Shown here piece after piece: positions 35,686-43,908 of a DNA stretch of 64,000 nucleotides. The stretch comes from Oscillospiraceae bacterium. GTDB taxonomy: Bacteria > Bacillota > Clostridia > Oscillospirales > Oscillospiraceae. Location: the NCBI GenBank assembly GCA_017429835.1, contig JAFROD010000017.1:1-64000 (forward strand), read 5' to 3'. Made by a program: the position numbers and the translations under genes. The notes beneath the pieces are model-generated. The model did no database searches. It had not been told where the DNA came from and saw only the letters and a list, made by a program, of their open reading frames with translations. Numbering within the stretch: the first letter of the stretch is position 1; each line of letters starts with the position of its first letter.

Positions 35686-36879
35686 TCAGAACATCTTGCG
35701 CTTGTTGTCCGCAGCGTCGAGCGCCATCAGCGTGCCGACGGGATCCTTGACCTGGGACATGAAGATCATCGCGGCGATGATGTACGGCTTGTAGGAAGCC
35801 TGCTTGTAGAGGGGAACCAGATAGCGGTCGAATACGGAGTTGTCGACTTCGCCTTCCGGGCAGCTCAGACCGGTGATGTCGGCGGGGAGGCAGTGCAGAT
35901 ACAGCGCCTTGCCGTCCTTCGTCAGCTTCATCATCTCTTCGCTGCAGGTCCAGTCCTTATGCTCGGCGTTCTGCGCCAGCAGACGCTTCTCGAGCTCGTC
36001 GATGCCCTTCTGATCGCCCTTGGAGTACAGAGCGGTGCGTTCCTCCATGGCCTTGAAGGGAGCCCAGGACTTCGGATAAACGATGTCGGCGTCCTTGAAG
36101 GCTTCCGCCATGCTGTTGGTCTTGCGGAACTTGGAGCCGTACTTCTCGCAGTTCTTGCGGGCGACTTCCTCGACCTCGGGGAAGACCTCGTAGCCTTCCG
36201 GATGGGCGAGGGTGACGTCCATGCCGAAGCGGGTGAACAGACCGATGACGCCCTGCGGGACGGACAGCGGCTTGCCATAGGATGGGGAGTATGCCCACGT
36301 CATGGCGACCTTCTTGCCCTTCAGATTCTCCACGCCGCCAAAGTAGTGGATGACGTGCAGCATGTCCGCCATGCACTGGGTCGGATGGTCGACGTCGCAC
36401 TGGAGGTTGACGAGGGTCGGGCGCTGCTCGAGGATGCCGGTGCGGTAGCCGTCTTCCAGCGCGTCCATAAAGGTCTTCTGATACTCGTGACCCTGATGGA
36501 TGTACATGTCGTCGCGAATGCCGATGACGTCCGCCATGAAGGAGACCATGTTCGCGGTCTCACGGACGGTCTCGCCGTGGGCGATCTGGGACTTCTTCTC
36601 GTCGAGGACCTGTTCTTCCAGACCGAGGAGATTGCAGGCGGAGGCGAAGGAGAAGCGGGTACGGGTGGAGTTGTCGCGGAAGAGGGAAATGCCGAGGCCG
36701 GAGTTGAAGATCTTGGTGGACTTGTTGCGCTCGCGCAGATCGCGGAGAGCGTCAGCAACGGTGAAGATCGCGTCGATCTCGTCGTCGGTCTTGTCCCAAG
36801 TCCAATAGAAGTCGGACTTGTACATGTTGTTGATGTGCAGGGTCTCAAGATGTCTTGCAAGTTCTACGGTTTTGCTCAT
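35686..36879 (-). CDS. ygeW: YgeW-type aspartate/ornithine carbamoyltransferase homologue
   Basis: 397 residues with GGAGG upstream, the same length as E. coli YgeW and, from memory of that sequence, closely similar throughout. Carbamoyl-phosphate site FRDNSTRTRFSFAS, QIAHGETVRETANM, DHPTQCMADM, AYSPSYGKPLSVPQG and the HCLPAD motif are visible. Known YgeW is an orphan transcarbamoylase that does not use ornithine or aspartate detectably and is linked to purine/ureide breakdown. Sits 22 bases after ygeY on the same strand. Confidence 0.93.
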   Translation of the reverse strand: MSKTVELARHLETLHINNMYKSDFYWTWDKTDDEIDAIFTVADALRDLRERNKSTKIFNSGLGISLFRDNSTRTRFSFASACNLLGLEEQVLDEKKSQIAHGETVRETANMVSFMADVIGIRDDMYIHQGHEYQKTFMDALEDGYRTGILEQRPTLVNLQCDVDHPTQCMADMLHVIHYFGGVENLKGKKVAMTWAYSPSYGKPLSVPQGVIGLFTRFGMDVTLAHPEGYEVFPEVEEVARKNCEKYGSKFRKTNSMAEAFKDADIVYPKSWAPFKAMEERTALYSKGDQKGIDELEKRLLAQNAEHKDWTCSEEMMKLTKDGKALYLHCLPADITGLSCPEGEVDNSVFDRYLVPLYKQASYKPYIIAAMIFMSQVKDPVGTLMALDAADNKRKMF

Positions 36880-36901
36880 TTGTATATCCTCCGTTATTGA
36901 A

Positions 36902-38296
36902 TTACTTGATATCGTTGCCGGTGAGTTCCTGACGGAAAGAGGTCGCGGAGCCGTCCTTGTTCTCGGGCTTGTACAGACCGGGAACCGCCGCGTACAGAGC
37001 GGCGCAGACGACGAGATCCTGCTTCCAGGTGATCTCATTGGGTGCGTGCGCCTGGGATTCCGCGCCGGGGCCGAAGCCGACGCACGGGATGCCGTAGCGG
37101 CCCTGGATGGAAACGCCGTTGGTGGAGAACGTCCACTTGTCGGTCAGCGGGCGCTGACGCTTTTCCTTCGCCTGCTCGTCGGCGTAGAGACGCTCGGTGC
37201 CCCACAGTGCGTGGTGCGCGTCGATGAGCGCCTGCACGTGCGGAGCGGACTCCTTGTTGATCCAAGTCGGGAAGAAGCATTCAGTCTCGTAGACGTGGCC
37301 GTTCCATGCGGGACGGTCGTACATGTACATGGAGACCTTGACGTCCTTTGCGTACTTCTTGCAGGCGGGCAGGTCTTCGATTTCCTTCAGGCAGGACTGG
37401 TAGGTCTCGCCGGCGGTCATGCGGCGGTCGATGGAGATCGCGCAGGAGTCCGCAACGGCGCAGCGGGAAGGAGAGGTGTAGAAGATCTGGGAGGTGGTGC
37501 AGGTTCCGCGGCCGAGGAAGCGCGCGTCTTCATAATGATCGGGGTTGTACTTCGGATCGAGCATCTTGACGAGACCCTTGATCTCCTTGTCGTCGCCGGC
37601 GTCGTTCTCGTTGAGGTCGCGAACGTTCAGAATGATCTCCGCCATCTTGTGGATCGCGTTGTCGCCGCGCTCCGGCGCGGAGCCGTGGCAGGAAATGCCG
37701 CGCACGTCGACGCGGATCTCCATTCTGCCGCGATGACCGCGATAGATGCCGCCGTCGGTCGGCTCAGTGGAGATGACGAATTCGATCTTGCTGCGGGCGT
37801 CCTCCGGCCCGTTGAAGTATTCGTTGACGATGGACTGCCAGCACATGCCGTCGCAGTCTTCTTCCTGCACGGAGCCGACAACCATGATCTTATAGCCCTC
37901 GGGGATCAGGTTCAGATCCTTCATGATCTTTGCGCCGTAAGTAGCGGAAGCCATGCCGCCTTCCTGATCGGAGCCGCCGCGGCCGTAGATGATCTCGTCG
38001 GTCTCGTAGCCCTTGTAGGGGTCGGCTTCCCAGTTGTTGATGTTGCCGATGCCAACGGTGTCGATATGGGAGTCGATGGCGATGATCTTGTCGCCGCTGC
38101 CCATCCAGCCGATGACGTTGCCGAGCTTGTCGATTTCAACCTTGTCGTAGCCGAGCTTTTCCATCTCGGCCTTGATACGCATGACGACGCCCTCTTCTTC
38201 GCAGCTCTCGCTGGGGATCGCGATCATGTCGCGAAGGAAACGGCTCATGTCTGCGCGGTAGCCTTGCGCAGCCTTCTTGATTGCTTCAAAATCCAT
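36902..38296 (-). CDS. ygeY: YgeY-type M20 metallohydrolase
   Basis: 464 residues with GGAGGG before the ATG. M20/ArgE-DapE fold: [12 protein letters not shown] (first metal ligands), [16 protein letters not shown] (bridging Asp), [11 protein letters not shown] (catalytic Glu and metal Glu), [15 protein letters not shown], and a late His in [10 protein letters not shown]. About 60 residues longer than E. coli YgeY by an insertion in the second half. Proposed in the literature as part of the anaerobic purine/uric-acid gene set; the true substrate is not established. First gene of the leftward unit. Confidence 0.9.
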   Translation of the reverse strand: MDFEAIKKAAQGYRADMSRFLRDMIAIPSESCEEEGVVMRIKAEMEKLGYDKVEIDKLGNVIGWMGSGDKIIAIDSHIDTVGIGNINNWEADPYKGYETDEIIYGRGGSDQEGGMASATYGAKIMKDLNLIPEGYKIMVVGSVQEEDCDGMCWQSIVNEYFNGPEDARSKIEFVISTEPTDGGIYRGHRGRMEIRVDVRGISCHGSAPERGDNAIHKMAEIILNVRDLNENDAGDDKEIKGLVKMLDPKYNPDHYEDARFLGRGTCTTSQIFYTSPSRCAVADSCAISIDRRMTAGETYQSCLKEIEDLPACKKYAKDVKVSMYMYDRPAWNGHVYETECFFPTWINKESAPHVQALIDAHHALWGTERLYADEQAKEKRQRPLTDKWTFSTNGVSIQGRYGIPCVGFGPGAESQAHAPNEITWKQDLVVCAALYAAVPGLYKPENKDGSATSFRQELTGNDIK

Positions 38297-38328
38297 GAAA
38301 TAACCCTCCGTCGTTTGTTTCGTTTCAA

Positions 38329-38346
38329 ACCCGTGTTCATACGGGT
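38329..38346 (-). promoter_or_regulatory. short hairpin in the ygeY leader
   Basis: ACCCGT and ACGGGT pair around GTTCAT between the promoter and the ygeY start. It could be an RNA hairpin or a DNA operator; no identity can be assigned. Confidence 0.4.
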
Positions 38347-38354
38347 ACATCTAT

Positions 38355-38382
38355 ATAATATCATAACAATTGCAGATGTCAA
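38355..38382 (-). promoter_or_regulatory. promoter of the ygeY-ygeW unit
   Basis: On the minus strand, TTGACA (38382-38377) and TATTAT (38360-38355) are spaced by 16 bases. Diverges from the promoter of the PLP lyase gene about 75 bp away. Confidence 0.7.
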
Positions 38383-38457
38383 ATAATATTTTGGAAATAC
38401 CGTGCATTTGGGTGATGAAAGCATTTTCGTCGTATGAATTTTTTTTGGCGAAAAGAA

Positions 38458-38485
38458 TTGATTTTTTATATAATTATGCTATGAT
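38458..38485 (+). promoter_or_regulatory. promoter of the PLP-lyase gene
   Basis: TTGATT (38458-38463) and TATGAT (38480-38485) with 16-base spacing in an AT-rich stretch. Leaves a leader of about 160 nt before the start codon. Confidence 0.6.
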
Positions 38486-38492
38486 AGAATCA

Positions 38493-38640
38493 GTTAAAGT
38501 GGAGGGAATCGGATCGTTGACCTCCACGAACACCGCCGAACGGATCGTACCAGCCCGCATTCCTGCGGCGGCAGCGATCTGCCGGACGGACTGACCGTAT
38601 CCGGGCACACACTATATCTTACTTAGACGTAAAAACAGGA
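38493..38640 (+). promoter_or_regulatory. structured 5' leader of unknown type upstream of the PLP lyase
   Basis: About 150 nt without a gene. Visible hairpins: GTGGAGG pairing with CCTCCAC around a 15-nt loop, CGCA-TTCC-TGCG, and CGGCAG-CGAT-CTGCCG. The element CGGATCGT occurs twice. No known riboswitch signature or terminator was recognised. Confidence 0.4.
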
Positions 38641-38650
38641 GGAAAAAACA

Positions 38651-40126
38651 ATGATTGATCTTCGCATCAACAAGGAAGGCCTTGCGCACAACCTGCAGAA
38701 GGCAAAGGAAAACAACATCATTATCCCGACTTTCGCGCAGATGCAGAATCCCGAGCTGATCCCTGAAAAGATCAAGGCAAAGCTCACCAACGTCGGTCTG
38801 TGGGACGTCAACCCCCTGAACCTGTTCCGTATTACCTGGAAGAACGAGCCAAAGGAATTCGGCGGTCTGTATCAGAAGGTGCCGAACTACATCGAATTCC
38901 CGTCCGAGCTCACCGGCGTGCCCTGCCGCATCGTCGCAATGGCCGGCAAGTGGTTCCCGACTGGCTGCCATAAGGTCGGCGCTTCCTTCGGCTGCCTGGT
39001 TCCGCGTCTCGTGACCGGTCAGTTTGATGCGACCTATCATCATGCCGTATGGCCGTCCACCGGCAACTACTGCCGCGGCGGCGCGTTCAACTCCAAGTTG
39101 CTGGCTTGCGACTCCGTCGCGATCCTGCCCGCAGAGATGTCCAAGGAGCGTTTCGATTGGCTCAAGAGCATTGCCGGTCAGGTCATCGCGACCCCGGGCT
39201 GCGAGTCCAACGTCAAGGAAATCTTCGACAAGACCTGGGAACTGAAGCAGGATCCGTCCATGATGATCTTCAACCAGTTCGAGGAAATGGGCAACCCCGT
39301 GTGGCACTACAACGTCACCGGCGAGGCACTGGCGACCGTTTACGAGTCCATTAAGCGCGAGGGCGATCAGCTCTTCGGCTGCGCCTTTACCTCCGGCTCC
39401 GCCGGCACCATGTCCGCGGGCGACTACCTCAAGGATCACTATCCCACCGTGAAGGTCGCCGTCGGCGAAGCCCTGCAGTGTCCGACCATCGTGAACAACG
39501 GCTTCGGCGGCCACCGTATCGAAGGTATCGGCGACAAGCACATTCCGTGGATCCACAACGTGAAGAACACCGACATGGCGATCGCCATCGACGATGAAGA
39601 CTCCCAGCGTCTGCTCCGCCTGTTCAATAAGGAAGACGGCAAGAAGTATCTGCTTGAAGTTCTCGGTCTCGATAAGGAGCTGGTCGAGAAGCTGAGCTGG
39701 CTCGGTATCTCCGGCATTGCAAACCTCCTCTGCTGCATCAAGATGGCGAAGTACTACGAGCTGACCGAGCATGACGTCCTCATGACCGTCCTGACCGACT
39801 CTGCCGTGATGTATCAGTCCCGTATCACCGAGCTCGACGAGATGCACGGCGCATACGACGTCCATGAAGCTGCGTTGGATCACAACCTCCACATTCTCGG
39901 CCTCAAGACCGACAACCTCCTGGAGCTGACCTACACCGAACGCAAGAGAGTCCACAACCTCAAGTATTACACCTGGGTCGAGCAGCAGGCGCGCGACGTG
40001 AAGGATCTGAACGCTCTGTGGTACGACACCAAGGGCACTTGGGACGCCGTTCACGCGCAGGCGAAGGAAATGGACGAGCTCATCAACGAGTTCAACGAGG
40101 CGACCGGTCTGCTGGCTGCCCTGTAA
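38651..40126 (+). CDS. PLP-dependent fold-type II lyase/synthase family protein
   Basis: 491 residues with AGGAGG before the ATG. Cysteine-synthase-like PLP family: the likely Schiff-base Lys is in GCHKVGASFGCLV, the phosphate/substrate region in FTSGSAGTMSAGDYLK, and a distinctive PTIVNNGFGGHRIEGIGDKH. Longer than and clearly different from E. coli YgeX (diaminopropionate ammonia-lyase), so I do not use that name. However, its divergent position against ygeY-ygeW suggests it fills the amino-acid-lyase step of the same pathway (inference). The very regular codon use suggests high expression. Confidence 0.8.
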   Translation: MIDLRINKEGLAHNLQKAKENNIIIPTFAQMQNPELIPEKIKAKLTNVGLWDVNPLNLFRITWKNEPKEFGGLYQKVPNYIEFPSELTGVPCRIVAMAGKWFPTGCHKVGASFGCLVPRLVTGQFDATYHHAVWPSTGNYCRGGAFNSKLLACDSVAILPAEMSKERFDWLKSIAGQVIATPGCESNVKEIFDKTWELKQDPSMMIFNQFEEMGNPVWHYNVTGEALATVYESIKREGDQLFGCAFTSGSAGTMSAGDYLKDHYPTVKVAVGEALQCPTIVNNGFGGHRIEGIGDKHIPWIHNVKNTDMAIAIDDEDSQRLLRLFNKEDGKKYLLEVLGLDKELVEKLSWLGISGIANLLCCIKMAKYYELTEHDVLMTVLTDSAVMYQSRITELDEMHGAYDVHEAALDHNLHILGLKTDNLLELTYTERKRVHNLKYYTWVEQQARDVKDLNALWYDTKGTWDAVHAQAKEMDELINEFNEATGLLAAL

Positions 40127-40322
40127 TTCTTCCCTCGGCATCATTCACGGGGAGGGGACGTCCCTCCCCGTTTTTTTCATCATACTCAACATATAAAGCT
40201 TCTGCATTGATCTGTGCTTGTTTTAACGTTTCACTGGCTGCCCCGAAATTCATCGCTTCCATTTCCGAAAGCGCGTCTGTGATCGCATTAAACAGCAGGT
40301 AATACATTTTTTGATACGCCAT
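40092..40322 (-). CDS. small conserved protein, unknown function
   Basis: 76 residues with GGAGG seven bases upstream of the ATG. A helical N-terminal segment (MAYQKMYYLLFNAITDALSE, then MEAMNFGAASETLKQAQ) looks like the short conserved proteins often found beside Cro/CI-type regulators in Firmicutes. The last 11 codons overlap the convergent PLP-lyase gene, and the 3' part encodes across that gene's terminator. Diverges from an XRE regulator with a shared palindromic operator. Confidence 0.65.
   Translation of the reverse strand: MAYQKMYYLLFNAITDALSEMEAMNFGAASETLKQAQINAEALYVEYDEKNGEGRPLPVNDAEGRITGQPADRSPR
40147..40178 (+). terminator. terminator after the PLP-lyase gene
   Basis: CGGGGAGGG (40148-40156) and CCCTCCCCG (40162-40170) pair, followed by a long T-run. 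The 3' end of the opposing small gene reads through this hairpin. Confidence 0.9.
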
Positions 40323-40342
40323 GTCATTCACCTCCACAGCAT

Positions 40343-40371
40343 ATTTTAGAACAAATTGGTCAGAATGTAAA
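40343..40371 (-). promoter_or_regulatory. promoter of the small conserved gene
   Basis: On the minus strand, TTTACA (40371-40366) and TAAAAT (40348-40343) are 17 bases apart. The left arm of the XRE operator fills the spacer. Confidence 0.6.
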
Positions 40372-40387
40372 TAGACCAAATTGTTCT
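40348..40387. promoter_or_regulatory. palindromic operator between divergent XRE regulator and small gene
   Basis: AGAACAAATTGGTC (40348-40361) and GACCAAATTGTTCT (40374-40387) are 14-bp arms of an inverted repeat with one mismatch and a 12-bp centre. Its placement over the divergent promoters implies autoregulation by the XRE protein (inference). Confidence 0.75.
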
Positions 40388-40413
40388 TGATATGATTCCT
40401 TTGGTGATGAAAC

Positions 40414-40656
40414 ATGCGTTATCAAAGAATCCGTGATCTACGGGAAGACAACGATCTGACGCAAGCACAGGTTGCGGAGTATCTCGGGGTAGGGCAGAGA
40501 GCCTACGCCTATTATGAAAACGGTGAGAGAATGCTTCCGTCGGAAGCGCTCTGCACGCTTGCACAGCTCTATCATGTCAGCACGGATTACTTGCTGGGGC
40601 TGACAGATGTGAAGAAGCCATATCCGACCGGGAAGATGGCTACAAGAATCCCATAG
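40414..40656 (+). CDS. XRE-family transcriptional regulator
   Basis: 80 residues. A Cro/CI helix-turn-helix: RIRDLREDNDLTQAQVAEYL, then GVGQRAYAYYENGERMLPSE, and the family ending LYHVSTDYLLGLTD. Short C-terminus without a sensor domain. Sits between the PLP-lyase and threonine-synthase genes as a two-gene insertion together with the divergent small protein. Confidence 0.88.
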   Translation: MRYQRIRDLREDNDLTQAQVAEYLGVGQRAYAYYENGERMLPSEALCTLAQLYHVSTDYLLGLTDVKKPYPTGKMATRIP

Positions 40657-40677
40657 GAATTGAAGGAGAGTAGTATT

Positions 40678-41925
40678 ATGCGTAACGTAAAATGCGCCCG
40701 CTGCGTCAAGTGCGGCAGGGAATACGAGGCGGTGCCGAATCTGACCAACTGCGCCTGCGGCGGCATTCTGGACATTATCTACGACTATGATTACATCAAG
40801 ACCGTCCTGACGAAGGAAAAGATGGCGGCGCGGAAGAACAACACCATGTGGCGTTACCGCGAGCTGCTGCCGATCGAAGAGACCACGCCGGATACGCCCC
40901 TGCGCGTCGGCTGGTCGCCGCTGTACGAGGCGGATCGGCTGGCGAAGGTGCTCGGCATAAAGAAGCTGTGGATTAAGGATGACGGGCAGAACCCGACCGC
41001 TTCTCTAAAAGACCGCGCATCAGCCATGGCGGTCGCCAAGGCGCAGGAAGCCGGTGCGAAGGTCATCGCCTGCTCCTCCACCGGCAACGCCGCCTCCTCG
41101 CTGGCGGGCAACGCCGCGGCTGCGGGCCTGAAGACCTATATCTTCGTTCCCGCCCGCGCCCCGAAGGGCAAGGTCGCGCAGCTCATGACCTTCGGCGCGA
41201 ACGTCGTTTCTGTGCAGGGCAATTACGAAGAGACCTTCGAGCTGTCCAAGGCGGCAATCGACAAGTGGGGCTGGTATAACCGCAACGCGGCGATCAACCC
41301 TTATCTGTCCGAAGGCAAGAAGACCGTTTCTCTCGAAATCGCGGAACAGCTCGATTGGAAGATGCCGGACTATCTGGCAATCTCCGTCGGCGACGGCTGC
41401 ACGATCGCGGGCGTCTGGAAGGGTCTGAAGGATCTGTATGCGATCGGCTTTATCGACAAGCTGCCGCGTCTCATCTCCGCACAGGCGGAGGGCTGCCATC
41501 CGATCAACCGCGCGATCGCTAATAACGAGCCGTGGTATCCGATGGAGGAGAACACCATCGCCGACTCCATCGCCGTCGGCGTGCCGCGCAACGCGGACAA
41601 GGCGCTGAACGCGATCCGCGAGTCCAACGGCATCGTCGTCAACGTGACGGACGAGGAGATCATGGCGGCACAGAAGCTGGTCGGCATGACCTGCGGCGTC
41701 TTCGGCGAGCCTGCCGGCGTGACCGGCGCGGCAGGCCTGAAAAAGCTTTGCGAGCAGGGCGTGATCGGCGAGAACGACACCGTCGTTTCCGTCATTACCG
41801 GCAACGGTCTGAAGGACGTCGCCAACGCGATCAAGGCGTGCGGCGATCCGATGAGCTGCCCGAACGACATGGAGCAGCTTCTCAAGGTCTTTGCCGACAA
41901 CGGCATCGACCCCGACAAAGCATAA
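40678..41925 (+). CDS. thrC: threonine synthase-family PLP enzyme
   Basis: 415 residues with AAGGAGAG upstream. An N-terminal zinc-ribbon-like segment (CARCVKCGREY, then NCACGG) is typical of many threonine synthases. The PLP Lys lies in TASLKDRASAMAVAKA, the substrate loop is SSTGNAASSLAGNAAAAGL and the cofactor site SVGDGCTIAGVWKG. Converts O-phosphohomoserine to threonine in characterised members. Because it lies next to a catabolic block with another PLP lyase, a role on a related beta-substituted amino acid is also possible. Confidence 0.88.
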   Translation: MRNVKCARCVKCGREYEAVPNLTNCACGGILDIIYDYDYIKTVLTKEKMAARKNNTMWRYRELLPIEETTPDTPLRVGWSPLYEADRLAKVLGIKKLWIKDDGQNPTASLKDRASAMAVAKAQEAGAKVIACSSTGNAASSLAGNAAAAGLKTYIFVPARAPKGKVAQLMTFGANVVSVQGNYEETFELSKAAIDKWGWYNRNAAINPYLSEGKKTVSLEIAEQLDWKMPDYLAISVGDGCTIAGVWKGLKDLYAIGFIDKLPRLISAQAEGCHPINRAIANNEPWYPMEENTIADSIAVGVPRNADKALNAIRESNGIVVNVTDEEIMAAQKLVGMTCGVFGEPAGVTGAAGLKKLCEQGVIGENDTVVSVITGNGLKDVANAIKACGDPMSCPNDMEQLLKVFADNGIDPDKA

Positions 41926-41934
41926 GAATTGAAC

Positions 41935-41979
41935 CAAAAAACGCGTTCCGAAGCGGGTGCTTCGGAACGCGTTTTTTGA
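41935..41979. terminator. bidirectional terminator of thrC and of the long dlt/acyltransferase unit
   Basis: ACGCGTTCCGAAGC (41941-41954) and GCTTCGGAACGCGT (41959-41972) pair perfectly, flanked by A-run and T-run on the two sides. It ends thrC from the left and the leftward envelope operon from the right. Confidence 0.95.
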
Positions 41980-41982
41980 TAT

Positions 41983-42516
41983 TCAGGATACGCCGGTTAC
42001 GATCTCCATGCTCCCGTCACGGTAGGTGTAGACGGTGAAGCCGTCATAATACAGCGTCCCGATTTGTCCGACCACTCTGCCGTCTGGTGTGTCGCCTAAG
42101 TGAACGTCCTGATAGGAGCTGCCGTAGGGCGGATACCCGATCAGACCGTACAGAATGGATACTTCCGCATTGACGCATAGTCGCGCATAGCTGCGCAGTT
42201 CGTCAAGCGACTGTGATTCTGCTTCTGTTTCGGTCGGCATTGATTCCGTGCTGGGCGGCTGCGTCAGTTCGGAGAGCTGGCGGGTCTCGGCGTTTGGCTC
42301 CGTCGGAGCTTCCACAGACGCGTCTTGCTGCTGGGTGGGAAGGGTTCTCTTTTCTTCTGTTGCTGCAGTCGCTTCGCTCTGTTCCGTAGATGCAACCGTT
42401 TCTACCGTGTCTAGAATGACGGCGGTCATTTCCGGCGCGTCGTCTGAATCGCATGCGGCAAGGATACCGCAGATCATGAGACAGACGAGCAAAAGCCTGA
42501 GTGCGCTTCTTTTCAT
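41983..42516 (-). CDS. lipoprotein with C-terminal FTVYTYRD domain
   Basis: 177 residues with AGGAGG upstream. Lipobox LAAC after a hydrophobic signal (MICGILAAC). A long Thr/Glu/Pro-rich spacer (about 25-100) precedes a domain of about 75 residues ending GTLYYDGFTVYTYRDGSMEI. The same ending recurs in two other lipoproteins of this operon (48429-48710 and 54029-54424), with a looser match in a third (53508-54020). The fold may be BamE/BLIP-like (I-x2-L-x3-IG-x-P spacing in the paralogues); this is an inference. Last gene of the leftward operon. Confidence 0.75.
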   Translation of the reverse strand: MKRSALRLLLVCLMICGILAACDSDDAPEMTAVILDTVETVASTEQSEATAATEEKRTLPTQQQDASVEAPTEPNAETRQLSELTQPPSTESMPTETEAESQSLDELRSYARLCVNAEVSILYGLIGYPPYGSSYQDVHLGDTPDGRVVGQIGTLYYDGFTVYTYRDGSMEIVTGVS

Positions 42517-42531
42517 TATGGCGACCTCCTG

Positions 42532-43896
42532 TTAGTTGAGAATCTCCTGGGAAATGATAAGCTTTCCGTTTTGAAGGAACATGATCTGCAGTGAAGCGGG
42601 CTGCTCGGGCAGGTATGCGGTAAACGGGTATTCGCCGCTTCCCGCAGGAGAAGCTTCATACACCGTGCCGTCGCAGACGAGAAATACCGGAGAGTTCGTA
42701 TCGGGGGCGCAGCGCAGATTGCCGGAGCAGCGTACCGTGCCGTTTTCCGCCGGCGAGAACGAGCAGGTGAACCGCAAGGACGGCTCACGGACGTCCGGCA
42801 GAGGGATTTCCCGCACCGGCGCAGGAAGATACTGCGGCGCGTTTTGCGCGAGCCGGGCAATATTGCGCTCCACGATCTCAATCACGAGCGTATCCGCGTC
42901 CTCCGTGCCGAGCAGAGAAAGATCATAGGGCATGGCGCGAGAGAAGCAGGCTGCGCCGAAGCTTTCCGCCATGAACGGATACAGGGTGTTGCCGAAGGAG
43001 TCGCGGAACATCAGAAGTCTTCCGTTTTGACCGGAGCAGCACGTATTGATCTTCTGATCTTCAGCACTGCGGATCGGGCGGTCATAGCTGAACTGCCAGC
43101 TCCAATCGGGATAGAACTGCACGTCCTTTTCCGTGCCGGCAGGGAAGAGCATCTGATAAAGATCGGCGTCGTGATCCTCCGCGGCGGTGAAGTGATCGGG
43201 CGCATAAAAGCGCGCAGCATTCATTCCGAGCGCGTCGAGGATCGTATCGTGCGCCAGCGCAGCGCCGAGGTTGTTCCAGTGCGAATCGAGCCGCTGATAC
43301 AGGACGCGATCTTCTGCGCAAAACGCCGCTTCCAGATCGACGTACCGTACGCCCTCTGAGCGCAGCGCATCATAGAGCCGCTCCGCGTTGCCGGAAACGT
43401 CGGAACGGAGATAACGATCCGGCATGGATTCGGGGTAGAGTGTGTTTTTGTTCGGCGCAACGGTAAAAAGGAAGTCGGCGTTTTGCTCCCTCGCGTATTC
43501 CTGCACCAGCGCAAGGCAGTGCGCGGCAGCCCAGATCTCGCGGTCGGAGAGCAGGTTTTGTCCCTGGTAATCTTCGAGCGTGGACTTGTAATAGAGCCAG
43601 CCGTCCTTGCCGAGAATGACGTTTTCCTCCGCAGATTCACCGAACAGCGCGGCTTCCAGCACTGCGTTGACCGTGATCAGCTCCTGTCGTGATGCAAAGT
43701 GATCGGCAAAGTAGTCGCTCGTATCGTTCAAAAAGCTCGCGTTGAACGCTCCGCCCTTGGTCAGAGCAGGGAGCGGAGCTGATTTTTCATTTGCCGCAGC
43801 AGCGGAAGGCCCCGCGATCGCCATGCCGACGAGCGGCCATAGGCACATCAGCAGGAAAACGCCGAGGAACAGAATGAATCCATAGTTTTTCTTCAT
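42532..43896 (-). CDS. AlgJ/AlgX-like SGNH-type O-acyltransferase component
   Basis: 454 residues with GGAGGG upstream. N-terminal membrane anchor (FILFLGVFLLMCLWPLVGMA), then an SGNH-hydrolase-like domain: LDSHWNNLGAALAHD carries the D-x-H-W dyad and LLMFRDSFGNTLYPFMAESF the nucleophilic Ser. A beta-sandwich C-terminus (about 370-454) may bind carbohydrate. Known AlgJ/AlgX proteins move acetyl groups from an MBOAT partner onto an exopolysaccharide; an MBOAT gene lies 12 bases upstream. The polymer acylated here is unknown. Confidence 0.87.
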   Translation of the reverse strand: MKKNYGFILFLGVFLLMCLWPLVGMAIAGPSAAAANEKSAPLPALTKGGAFNASFLNDTSDYFADHFASRQELITVNAVLEAALFGESAEENVILGKDGWLYYKSTLEDYQGQNLLSDREIWAAAHCLALVQEYAREQNADFLFTVAPNKNTLYPESMPDRYLRSDVSGNAERLYDALRSEGVRYVDLEAAFCAEDRVLYQRLDSHWNNLGAALAHDTILDALGMNAARFYAPDHFTAAEDHDADLYQMLFPAGTEKDVQFYPDWSWQFSYDRPIRSAEDQKINTCCSGQNGRLLMFRDSFGNTLYPFMAESFGAACFSRAMPYDLSLLGTEDADTLVIEIVERNIARLAQNAPQYLPAPVREIPLPDVREPSLRFTCSFSPAENGTVRCSGNLRCAPDTNSPVFLVCDGTVYEASPAGSGEYPFTAYLPEQPASLQIMFLQNGKLIISQEILN

Positions 43897-43908
43897 ACCT
43901 GCACCCTC

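Noticed and set aside
38318..38350. An upstream in-frame start for ygeY adding 18 residues
   Set aside because: The shorter start at 38296 has GGAGGG at proper distance, while the upstream extension overlaps the leader hairpin and promoter.
38651..40126. Calling the PLP enzyme YgeX (diaminopropionate ammonia-lyase)
   Set aside because: It is about 90 residues longer and lacks the YgeX pattern around NAFKMLGGAYA; only the neighbourhood suggests that role.
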